Positions 18,082 through 24,696 of a DNA stretch of 64,000 nucleotides are shown in pieces. How positions within the stretch are numbered: the first letter of the stretch is position 1; each line of letters opens with the position of its first letter. Where the stretch lies: NCBI GenBank assembly GCA_964647625.1, contig CAZYHZ010000020.1:1-64000 (forward strand), in the 5' to 3' direction. A program made the position numbers and the translations under genes. This DNA comes from DASRJG01 sp964647625. GTDB lineage: Bacteria > Acidobacteriota > Polarisedimenticolia > Polarisedimenticolales > DASRJG01. The notes beneath the pieces were generated by a model. That model ran no database searches. It saw only the letters and a list, made by a program, of their open reading frames with translations, and was not told the origin of the DNA.

Positions 18082-18091
18082 GGCCGGGCTC

Positions 18092-18838
18092 CTAACCGTG
18101 GATCCTGATCGTCCCGACGACGCTGATGATCTCGATCTTGCCGCGGCCCGAGCCGATGACCGCGCGCTGATTCGCGTCGTCGATCTCGATGACGCGAGCC
18201 CCGCGCACCTCGTTGTCGATGTGACCCGTGACGCTGCGGGTGATCACCTCGGCGTCGGCGCGGGGGCCAACGGCGAGATCGATGGCGCCATTCACGCTGA
18301 TGACGCTGATTCCGCGAGCGCTCAGGTCGGAAACGGTCAGCGCTAGCCCATTGGCGAGCGAGACCATCCTCGCCTCGCGAAGCCCTTCGGCTTCGACATG
18401 TCCGGCGATGCCCTCGAGGCGCACCATGCCGTCGGTCGATCCGATGCGCACGTGTCCCGCGATGTTTCGAAGGCTGAGGTTCACGTCCCTCGGAACGCTT
18501 AACTTGACCACGTGCGAGCTGCGGATGGTTTGACACCGGTTCTCGCTTCGGATCCTGAGCGTCGAGCCGACCTGCTCGATCACGATTGCGCCGCAGTCGA
18601 GCTCTCTTCGAGTCGGCGCGGCTCGGACGATCTCGACCTCGGCGGTCCGCCCGGACGTCGTGTCGATCTCGACCGAACCGGCGATCGTCGAGATCTCGAT
18701 GCGGGAGCCGGAAGCGAGGCTGAAGCTCTTGGCGATCCGTTCACTCTCGGGGTACGCCGTGTCGGGTGCGCTTACTGCCGGGGCTCCGGCGGACAGAATC
18801 AGGGCGGTTCCGAGGAGCAAAGCCGTCGCGTGTCTCAC
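18092..18838 (-). CDS. Secreted DUF4097 protein, paralogue of the preceding one
   Basis: 248 aa from the GTG at 18838, chosen because GGAGGG lies about seven bases upstream and a signal peptide follows at once (VRHATALLLGTALILSAGAPAVSA). A longer frame runs back through the tRNA fragment and is spurious. The body parallels the next gene position by position: IEISTIAGSVEIDTTSG, LSLRNIAGHVRIGSTDG, MVRLEGIAGHVEAEGLREA, GKIEIISVVGTIRIHG, with the same two cysteines (LDCGAIVIEQ, SENRCQTI). First gene of a two-gene operon lying between two tRNA-Leu-derived fragments. Function unknown. Confidence 0.85.
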   Translation of the reverse strand: MRHATALLLGTALILSAGAPAVSAPDTAYPESERIAKSFSLASGSRIEISTIAGSVEIDTTSGRTAEVEIVRAAPTRRELDCGAIVIEQVGSTLRIRSENRCQTIRSSHVVKLSVPRDVNLSLRNIAGHVRIGSTDGMVRLEGIAGHVEAEGLREARMVSLANGLALTVSDLSARGISVISVNGAIDLAVGPRADAEVITRSVTGHIDNEVRGARVIEIDDANQRAVIGSGRGKIEIISVVGTIRIHG

Positions 18839-18883
18839 CGTGGTGCCCTCCGATCCAGTAGTACGCTCGGCACGGCATTCGGT

Positions 18884-18926
18884 TGGTGCCGGAGGCTGGA
18901 CTCGAACCAGCACTCCCTTGCGGGAA
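18884..18926 (-). repeat. Direct repeat B: 3' end of tRNA-Leu, putative att site
   Basis: 43 bp identical to 27372-27414, the 3' 43 nt of the intact tRNA-Leu(UAA) including the T arm, acceptor 3' strand and CCA. The 5' half of a tRNA (acceptor GCCGGAG, D arm, TAA anticodon) is absent, so it cannot make a tRNA. An intact tRNA at one end and a truncated 3' copy in the same orientation at the other is what a tyrosine-recombinase element leaves when it integrates into a tRNA 3' end. Confidence 0.85.
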
Positions 18927-19043
18927 CGGGATGTCAACCCTTTGTTGACTCGTTGCCTTTTCGAATGACGAGGGTTACGGCCGGCGACCGAATTTTACGA
19001 GCGTTATGGACACCCACGTGGACACCTGGAAGGATGACGCCCG

Positions 19044-20048
19044 ATGTCCATGACCAAACGGCTCTTGCGAAGCCTAGCGCGGATTGGGGTCGGTGTCGCG
19101 CTCACCCTGGTTCTGGTTTGGGTCGCGTTGCTCATGGTCTTCACGGCGCCGACTGTGTTTCCGATTCGGACCGTCGTACCGACCCACGCGAGTGCGGCGA
19201 ACCTGAGAGCGCACGTGGATTACCTGTGCTCGAGTCGCCCGCCTCGTCGTAGCGATGACGACGATGCCCTCACCGCGGCCGCGACATACGTCGAGGAGGC
19301 GATGCGAGCGAGCCGCGGTAGAGTAAACGTCCAACCCTACTCGGCGCGAGGCCACACGTACAGAAACGTGGTCGCGTCGTTCGGTCCTGAGAGCGGTCCG
19401 TCGCTGATAATCGGGGCGCACTACGACGTGTTCGGCGAGCATCCCGGCGCCGATGACAACGCGAGTGGCGTGGCCGGCCTCATTGAGCTTGGACGCTTGC
19501 TTGGCAACACTCCGCCGAGTGGCCGCATCGATCTCGTCTCGTTCAGCACCGAGGAACCTCCGTACTTCGGTTCGACCGAGATGGGAAGCGCTGTGTACGC
19601 AAGATCGCTCCGCTCAGTCGGCCGGCCTGTATCGGGAATGATCTCGGTCGAAATGATTGGCTTCTACTCCAAGGATCAACCCTGGAACAACCTGCTCTTA
19701 AACTGCATCTATCCGACCACTGGAAACTTCGTGATGGTCGTCGGCCGTTGGAAGGACAGCAGACTGACGCGGTTCGTGAAACGTGCGATGCGGGGGGCTT
19801 CCGAGATTCCCATCGTGGCTTTTACCGGCCCACAACTCCCCGGGATCGATGCGTCCGATCACCTGAGTTTTTGGCGAAACGGGTATCCAGCAGTGATGGT
19901 CACGGATACCGCATACATGAGAAACGCGAACTATCACACGAAGGACGACCGTCCGGAGACGCTCGATTTCGAGGCGATGGCCAGGGTGGTCGATGGGTTG
20001 TACGGAGTAGCAATGAATGCCGGGAAGCTTAACCGTCGGTCGGAATGA
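19044..20048 (+). CDS. M28-family zinc aminopeptidase, membrane anchored
   Basis: 334 aa beginning MSMTKRLLRSLARIG, then a hydrophobic segment (VGVALTLVLVWVALLMVFTA) that acts as an anchor or uncleaved signal. The M28 metal motifs are in order: GAHYDVFGEHPGADDNASG (His, bridging Asp), FSTEEPPYFGSTEMGS (catalytic and metal Glu), a later metal Asp/Glu region (EMIGFY), IDASDH and the final His in NANYHTKDDRPETL. It probably removes N-terminal residues from peptides outside the cytoplasm. It is the first gene inside the island, convergent with rtcB. No functional link with RNA repair is evident, so it may be passenger cargo. Confidence 0.9.
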   Translation: MSMTKRLLRSLARIGVGVALTLVLVWVALLMVFTAPTVFPIRTVVPTHASAANLRAHVDYLCSSRPPRRSDDDDALTAAATYVEEAMRASRGRVNVQPYSARGHTYRNVVASFGPESGPSLIIGAHYDVFGEHPGADDNASGVAGLIELGRLLGNTPPSGRIDLVSFSTEEPPYFGSTEMGSAVYARSLRSVGRPVSGMISVEMIGFYSKDQPWNNLLLNCIYPTTGNFVMVVGRWKDSRLTRFVKRAMRGASEIPIVAFTGPQLPGIDASDHLSFWRNGYPAVMVTDTAYMRNANYHTKDDRPETLDFEAMARVVDGLYGVAMNAGKLNRRSE

Positions 20049-20124
20049 GGTGTCCCCTGCTCTCTGCGTTGCCGCGTGCGCGCGAACCAACAACGCGGCG
20101 GCTCCAGCGTCCCAGCACGAGAGC

Positions 20125-21522
20125 TCAGTCTTCCGGCGGCTCACCTGCCGCTGCCATTTTCACGATCTTTGGCTGGAACCGAGCGAACGGTTCGACGAGG
20201 TCAGATTGCGCCGCCATCACCGACTCGATGTTCTTGTACGCCATCGGAACCTCGTCGAGCCCGGCGGACAGGAGCGTGACGCCCCGTTCCGTCAACAACG
20301 GGCGTACCTCCGGCCAGCGGAACGTCTCCTTGGCGCGGGTTCGGCTCATGAGCCGGCCGGCTCCGTGAGAGGCGGAGTCGAGTGAATCCGGATTCCCCTT
20401 TCCGCGAACGATGTAGGTGGTCGTCGCCATCGATCCCGGAATCACGCCCACTGTCCCGGTCCCCGCAGGAGTCGCGCCCTTGCGGTGCACAATTACCTGC
20501 TCGCCGTCGTGCACTTCCTTCCACGCGAAGTTGTGGTGATTCTCCACGCTCAGCAGGACGCGTGCGCCGAGGTTCTTCGCGACATGGCGGTGGATGCAAG
20601 CGTGGTTGGCCGAGGCGTACTTCCCCATCAGCTCCATCGCGGCCCAATACTCCATGCCTTCCTGGGAATCGAGATCCAGCCACGCGAGTCGAGACAGCTG
20701 GTCGGGTAGCTCCGGGTGCATTCGCATGGCCAGCTTGCTGTAGTGATCGGCGATCGTCGCCCCCGTTCCTCGGCTTCCGCTATGGCTGAGAAGGGCGAGG
20801 TAACGGCCGGGCTGCAGTTCGAGATCTGGCTCATCGAGCTCAAACACGCCGAACTCGACGAAGTGGTTGCCGCTTCCGCTCGTGCCAAGCTGTGCCCACG
20901 CCTTGTCCTTCAGTCGACTCGTCAGCTCAGTAACCGACCAGTCTTCATCCATGACGCCGTGCTCGCGCGGGTGGCGGAACGTCGCCCCCACTCCGAAACG
21001 CGTTTCGGCTTCGACGGCCTTCTCAAGTCGTTCCGCTTGCGCCGTCAGGTGCGCAGGCGGCAGATCGAGCACGGAGAGCTTCATTCGGCAGGCAATGTCC
21101 ACGCCGACCGCGTACGGGATCACAGCGTTTCGAGTTGCGAGAACGCCACCGATCGGTAGGCCATACCCCTGATGGGCATCGGGCATCAGCGCTCCTCGAA
21201 CCGCGATAGGCAGCGAGCACGCGTCCCGCAGCTGCTGGACGGCGGTGGGTTCAAGGTCGGTCCCCCATTGCCGGTACGGCGCGGACACCTCGCGAGGAAC
21301 ATACGCCGCGCGTGCATCCGTCTTGGCGAGCAGCGTGCGCGCCAAGTCACCGAATGCTGGGTCGTCTCGGAAGGACTCCGGATCCGCCGCGACGGCTCGG
21401 ATCGCCGTGCGGATGTCGCCCACCGATTGACCGCTGTCGCGAGCGAGACCGATAGCCTTCAAAGCGACGTCGATCGCCGCTCCAGTCGGAATCCCGAGAT
21501 TCTTGAGTTCTCTAGCCTTCAT
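20125..21522 (-). CDS. rtcB: RNA-splicing ligase RtcB
   Basis: 465 aa from the ATG at 21522, inside the 3' end of rtcA (11-base overlap), so the two are coupled. RtcB joins 3'-phosphate or 2',3'-cyclic phosphate RNA ends to 5'-OH ends using GTP and Mn2+. The metal and catalytic residues are all present: Asp132 and Cys135 in GVDIACRM, His210 in GSGNHFVE, His237 in LLSHSGSRGTG, His319-320 in VENHHNFAW, and the guanylylated His376 in ASHGAGRLMSR. It resembles the E. coli-type RtcB used in repair operons rather than the archaeal tRNA-splicing form. Last gene of the rsr-Y RNA-rtcA-rtcB operon and presumably under RtcR control. Confidence 0.97.
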   Translation of the reverse strand: MKARELKNLGIPTGAAIDVALKAIGLARDSGQSVGDIRTAIRAVAADPESFRDDPAFGDLARTLLAKTDARAAYVPREVSAPYRQWGTDLEPTAVQQLRDACSLPIAVRGALMPDAHQGYGLPIGGVLATRNAVIPYAVGVDIACRMKLSVLDLPPAHLTAQAERLEKAVEAETRFGVGATFRHPREHGVMDEDWSVTELTSRLKDKAWAQLGTSGSGNHFVEFGVFELDEPDLELQPGRYLALLSHSGSRGTGATIADHYSKLAMRMHPELPDQLSRLAWLDLDSQEGMEYWAAMELMGKYASANHACIHRHVAKNLGARVLLSVENHHNFAWKEVHDGEQVIVHRKGATPAGTGTVGVIPGSMATTTYIVRGKGNPDSLDSASHGAGRLMSRTRAKETFRWPEVRPLLTERGVTLLSAGLDEVPMAYKNIESVMAAQSDLVEPFARFQPKIVKMAAAGEPPED

Positions 21523-22576
21523 TGACAGCTCGTCCTTTCGTCGAACGCCCGATTGCAATCGTCCACTGCGAGTCTTCGCCCTTCTGCACCTCGATCTCGA
21601 CGTCGAGGAATCTCCGGATGATCTCCACGTTGGTCAGCGTATGACGCGTGGGACGAACGGTTCTGAAGGTTCCCTCTCCGGCGATTGCCAGCGGTACCAG
21701 CAACTGATCCGCAAGGTACGGGCCGACCGGAGCGCCGGACGCCAGGTAGTCGCGGACTTCGCCAACGAGTTCCATGGCCACCCGCTCCGCGGGCACCTCT
21801 CTCCTCCCGAAGCCGGTGAACAACTCGCAAACCCTTTCAGACTCGATCTCGAGAGTGATGATGTTGCCGGGCCCAACGGCATTGCGAACTTCCTCCACCG
21901 CGAGCCATTCCGGGAGCCATGAAAGCGCCCCCTGCACGACTTCCAGTTCACGTTCCGCGATGCCACGGGAGAGATTCGAGACCCTTGCGCGCGCGTGCCT
22001 CCGAACGATCTCCCCTCGATCAACGAGGTCAAGTCGCCCAAGGCGCGCGACGGGTTCGACTCTGACGCGGAACTTTCCGCCTCCTGCCGGGTAGAACCCT
22101 GGACGGTCGAGCTCGACGACAATACGCGGACCCATCCGGCCGAGAATCGGCAGGAGAACACGCTCGAGAAAGTCAAACGGTGGCGCGAAGGGATTGTGGG
22201 TTCCCCCCTCCATGACGAGCTCAGAAGGGGCGGACGCAACCATGAGTGCCGGCAACACGGTCTGAAGAACGAGCGTGGCGCTTCCGGCAGTACCGACCGC
22301 AAAACGGAATGATCCCGGCTTGATCGCTCCTGGAGAAAACGTCAGCTCCTGCGATCCGATCACGCCGCCGTCGACACGAGCGGAACCGATCTCCGCGGCC
22401 GCATGCACGGCGGTCAGGTGCTGTCGAAGCAGCCCAGGCTTCTCTCGCCCCGCGCGCAGGTTCGAAATGCGGAAGGGGCGTCCGGTGACGAGCGACAACC
22501 CGAGCGCGGACCGGAGAATCTGTCCCCCGCCTTCGCCGAGCGAGCCATCGATCTCGATGACATCGGACGCGATCAC
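21512..22576 (-). CDS. rtcA: RNA 3'-terminal phosphate cyclase RtcA
   Basis: 354 aa from a GTG at 22576 preceded by GGGGGTGAG. RtcA uses ATP to turn RNA 3'-phosphate into a 2',3'-cyclic phosphate through a covalent His-AMP. Signature elements: IDGSLGEGGGQILRSALGLS at the N-terminus, RAGREKPGLLRQHL, GGTHNPFAPPFDFL, DRPGFYPAGGG, and the adenylylated histidine His312 in RPTRHTLTNVEII. The length is close to the 338 aa of E. coli. It follows the Y RNA cluster by 41 bases and overlaps rtcB. The gene order rsr-Y RNAs-rtcA-rtcB differs from the Salmonella order (rsr-yrlBA-rtcBA) by the swap of rtcA and rtcB. Confidence 0.97.
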   Translation of the reverse strand: MIASDVIEIDGSLGEGGGQILRSALGLSLVTGRPFRISNLRAGREKPGLLRQHLTAVHAAAEIGSARVDGGVIGSQELTFSPGAIKPGSFRFAVGTAGSATLVLQTVLPALMVASAPSELVMEGGTHNPFAPPFDFLERVLLPILGRMGPRIVVELDRPGFYPAGGGKFRVRVEPVARLGRLDLVDRGEIVRRHARARVSNLSRGIAERELEVVQGALSWLPEWLAVEEVRNAVGPGNIITLEIESERVCELFTGFGRREVPAERVAMELVGEVRDYLASGAPVGPYLADQLLVPLAIAGEGTFRTVRPTRHTLTNVEIIRRFLDVEIEVQKGEDSQWTIAIGRSTKGRAVNEG

Positions 22577-22617
22577 AATCTCACCCCCGCGACATTCGGA
22601 CGTAAACCAAGACCGAA

Positions 22618-22749
22618 GGGTGGCGACAAGTTCAGGTGAAACGTGCGCCTTGCTCTGCCCGCTGAGCTACGGCCCGGTGTTTGCACCGGCCGCCCGGATT
22701 CGAACCGGGGACCGAGACGTTCATGGAGTTCCACCGGCATTCGCCACCC
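22618..22749 (-). ncRNA. Y RNA 3 (YrlA-like) with permuted tRNA mimic
   Basis: 132 nt. The ends pair perfectly: GGGTGGCGA (22749-22741) with TCGCCACCC (22626-22618). After ATGCC, GGTGGAA pairs with TTTCACC (one G-U), giving the second helix of the Ro-binding stem. Within it lies a tRNA-like module in permuted order: T arm CCCGGTTCGAATCCGGG (about 22709-22693), a closed acceptor-like hairpin CGGTG-CAAA-CACCG with flanking pairs, then a canonical D arm TAGCTCAGCGGGCAGAGCA (22669-22651). This is the architecture known for YrlA, where the Ro-binding stem replaces the anticodon arm and the acceptor stem is closed by a loop. Position between rsr and rtcA is that of known Y RNAs. It cannot be an ordinary tRNA because its two halves are in the wrong order. 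Confidence 0.88.
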
Positions 22750-22768
22750 CTCACAACTCGAACGAATT

Positions 22769-22829
22769 GGGCCGACAAGAATCGCCGAGACGTTCACGGA
22801 CAAGTGTAGTCCCCAGCGGCATTCGGCCC
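22769..22829 (-). ncRNA. Y RNA 2, minimal form without tRNA mimic
   Basis: 61 nt. The end stem is GGGCCGA (22829-22823) with TCGGCCC (22775-22769), followed by the same ATGC after the 5' strand as in the other two. CGCTGGGG pairs with CTCGGCG-side bases (GTCTCGGCG, with wobbles) to form the second helix, closed by a loop. The 3' side TTCTTGTCGGCCC matches the pattern TGAACTTGTCGCC and TTTCTCGTCGCC of its neighbours. There is no T arm or D arm. It shares TGAACGTCTCGG (22796-22785) with Y RNA 3 (22723-22712), so the two are related by duplication plus loss or gain of the tRNA module. Function by analogy: Rsr ligand or gate. Confidence 0.7.
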
Positions 22830-22839
22830 GCCGAACAAT

Positions 22840-22938
22840 GGGGCGACGAGAAAGAGCGAGAGGATCACGAGGACCTTGCGGCTCTCGTGCCCGGGATTCG
22901 AACCCGGATGACCATGTACTCCCGCAAGCATTCGCCCC
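22840..22938 (-). ncRNA. Y RNA 1 (YrlA-like) with tRNA-mimic module
   Basis: 99 nt beginning eight bases after the rsr stop codon. End stem GGGGCGA (22938-22932) with TCGCCCC (22846-22840). Second helix GCGGGAG with CTCTCGC (one G-U). Internal T arm CCGGGTTCGAATCCCGG (5-bp stem, TTCGAAT loop). Then comes a closed acceptor-like hairpin CACGAG...CTCGTG capped by a GCAA (GNRA-type) tetraloop at about 22867-22890. A D-arm equivalent after it is not convincing. The CGAATGC block following the end stem is the same in all three RNAs and is the likely Ro-binding determinant. It is probably cut out of the rsr-rtc transcript or made from it. Confidence 0.85.
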
Positions 22939-22946
22939 GACGCATT

Positions 22947-24500
22947 TCACAATTCAATCCTCTCGATCGCTTCCACCCACGAGCCGGCCGCGTGTCCGAC
23001 GCGCGCGAACCGGGAGACAACATCAAACACGCCGTCCGAGAAGCCCCCGACGTTCAGAATGTCGTCCCGGTCGTATGCCTGCGTCGTCCGGTTGGGCTGG
23101 AGGTCGATGCACACCAGTTGCGCCGACCAGCTCCGACTCTTGAACGTCTCCCACTCACGCATCATCGCCGTAGCCGAGCCGGGCCGCGCGTCGACCCAAG
23201 ACTGGTTGTCCGAAACGAAGATCACGAGATCAGCCCTGGCCCCGATGCGGTTCAGATGAACGAGCGGCGCACTGCAGTTCGTTCCCCCGCCGACCACCGC
23301 GGCAAGCCGTGCTGCGTTGGTCATCACGCTATCCCTCGCGTTGGTCTTGACCTCGACGAGCCGATCGTTGAACGGAAGCACGTCCGCTGTCGGGTTGTGG
23401 CGAACCACCGCCGCAGCGATCAGCGCGGCGACGTCGACGCAACGCACTGCCGTTGTCGCTCCCTTTCGATGCCCAGTGACCGGCGATGCCATCGAGCCCG
23501 AGACGTCAGGACACACGACAACGCGGCCTTCCACCCTCGGCACGTTCGCGATCGCGATCTCTGCCGCGTCCTGCAGGGCGTCGCGGACGATCCGCGGGAC
23601 ATCGGCTCCCGCCTGCGTGTAGGCCACGAGAAGTTGGTACGGCATTGCGCGAGACTTTCTGATCTCGACCGCGTCGCGCAGACGGTCAGCAATCAGCTCG
23701 GCCATCCCTTCCCGCTCGAAGACCCCGTGACGGGCAAACGTGTTCAGATTCATACGAGTTGCCTGCCATGGCGCCCGACGGGCAATGTCGGTCCAGTGCT
23801 CCGTGGTCAGGTCGAGCGACGTCAGCATCTGGAACGGCACATCCGGGACTTCTTGCGTCTGATCGGCCTTGAACGCCTCGTAGCGACGGACTAACTCCGG
23901 CAGAGCCTCGGTGTTGTGCTTGCGCCCCAGGAGGTAACCGTACAGGGCCTCGCGGGACGGTGAGATCGGCTTCGGGTGCACCATGCGCACGATGTCCGCG
24001 ATCGAGGGCCGGGTCCCGATGGAGGCGCCGAAGAGCGCGTCATCCGACCGGTCACGCAGCCAACCGCGGACCAGGCGCTGCGGTCGGGTCCCGAGCGACT
24101 TACGACCGGCGGCACCGCTGCGAACGATCTGGACAAAGTTGCGCAGCATCCGCGGAGAATCGATGACGCGGTGAAACACCTTCGGGAGCAGATCTCCGTC
24201 GCGAACCGCAAGAACTGCGCAGAGCACAGCCGGGAGGTCCTTCATGGCGCCGACCTCACGGGCGTGAACGGCCGTTCGTGCGATGAACCCCGGCTCGACC
24301 CCGCCGCACAGCTCGAGAATGTCCTCGAGCTGTGCGGCATCGCTGGCGTAGAAAGTGCCGTTGAGGCATCCCGTTATCGCGTACTGCGCCAGCGTGTGCT
24401 TCGGAGGAAGTGAGTAGGCCGGTGCTCCCTCGTCGTTTCGTGTGTCGGCCTTCCGGAGCATCCGGCCCATCCAAGAAGAGAACAGCTTCTGGTTCGCCAT
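22947..24500 (-). CDS. rsr: Ro60-family TROVE/vWA RNA-binding protein Rsr
   Basis: 517 aa. I chose the ATG at 24500 (GGAGG seven bases upstream) over the GTG at 24503. The N-terminal two thirds are the TROVE HEAT-repeat ring (LPPKHTLAQYAITGCLNGTF, ARTAVHAREVGAMKDLPAVL, VFHRVIDSPRMLRNFVQIVR). The C-terminal vWA domain has a complete MIDAS: CPDVSGSMAS, GGGTNCSAP and VIFVSDNQSW. Ro proteins bind Y RNAs outside the ring and misfolded RNA 3' ends through it, and in bacteria act with PNPase in rRNA maturation and RNA decay. First gene of the operon with Y RNAs and rtcAB, divergent from rtcR. Confidence 0.96.
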   Translation of the reverse strand: MANQKLFSSWMGRMLRKADTRNDEGAPAYSLPPKHTLAQYAITGCLNGTFYASDAAQLEDILELCGGVEPGFIARTAVHAREVGAMKDLPAVLCAVLAVRDGDLLPKVFHRVIDSPRMLRNFVQIVRSGAAGRKSLGTRPQRLVRGWLRDRSDDALFGASIGTRPSIADIVRMVHPKPISPSREALYGYLLGRKHNTEALPELVRRYEAFKADQTQEVPDVPFQMLTSLDLTTEHWTDIARRAPWQATRMNLNTFARHGVFEREGMAELIADRLRDAVEIRKSRAMPYQLLVAYTQAGADVPRIVRDALQDAAEIAIANVPRVEGRVVVCPDVSGSMASPVTGHRKGATTAVRCVDVAALIAAAVVRHNPTADVLPFNDRLVEVKTNARDSVMTNAARLAAVVGGGTNCSAPLVHLNRIGARADLVIFVSDNQSWVDARPGSATAMMREWETFKSRSWSAQLVCIDLQPNRTTQAYDRDDILNVGGFSDGVFDVVSRFARVGHAAGSWVEAIERIEL

Positions 24501-24554
24501 CACCTTCCTCCGACTTCATCGTCGTTCCTTGTCTTTTTCGTCGGAGTCCCGTAT

Positions 24555-24571
24555 TTCACAGGCTGTGCCAA
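24555..24571 (-). promoter_or_regulatory. Candidate sigma-54 promoter for the rsr-Y RNA-rtcAB operon
   Basis: On the minus strand TTGGCACAGCCTGTGAA lies about 55-70 bases upstream of the rsr ATG. TGGCACA matches the -24 consensus TGGCACG well. The -12 element reads GTGAA where TTGCA/T is expected, so the invariant GC there is GA. RtcR is an obligate sigma-54 partner and the 196-base divergent gap holds no better site that I can see. The gap beyond it is AT-rich (24598-24700) and is where RtcR would bind. Support is from context plus half of the consensus. Confidence 0.4.
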
Positions 24572-24696
24572 CCGCCTCGCGGCGCCGCGCGACGCAATTA
24601 AGTCATTTATTTTCTTACTTTTGTATGAATACGGCCGTCACAGGAATCGAACGCAGCCCCCGACAAATAGATATTAGAATATCGTATGCTATCCAT

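Noticed and set aside
18884..18970. Full tRNA gene at the left repeat
   Set aside because: Only the 3' half is present. No acceptor 5' strand, D arm or TAA anticodon precedes it, although GGGTTGACATCCC by chance looks like an anticodon arm.
22618..22938. Ordinary tRNA genes in the rsr-rtcA gap
   Set aside because: T-arm and D-arm sequences are plain, but T arm comes before D arm and no anticodon arm exists. The permuted order with paired ends is that of Y RNAs.
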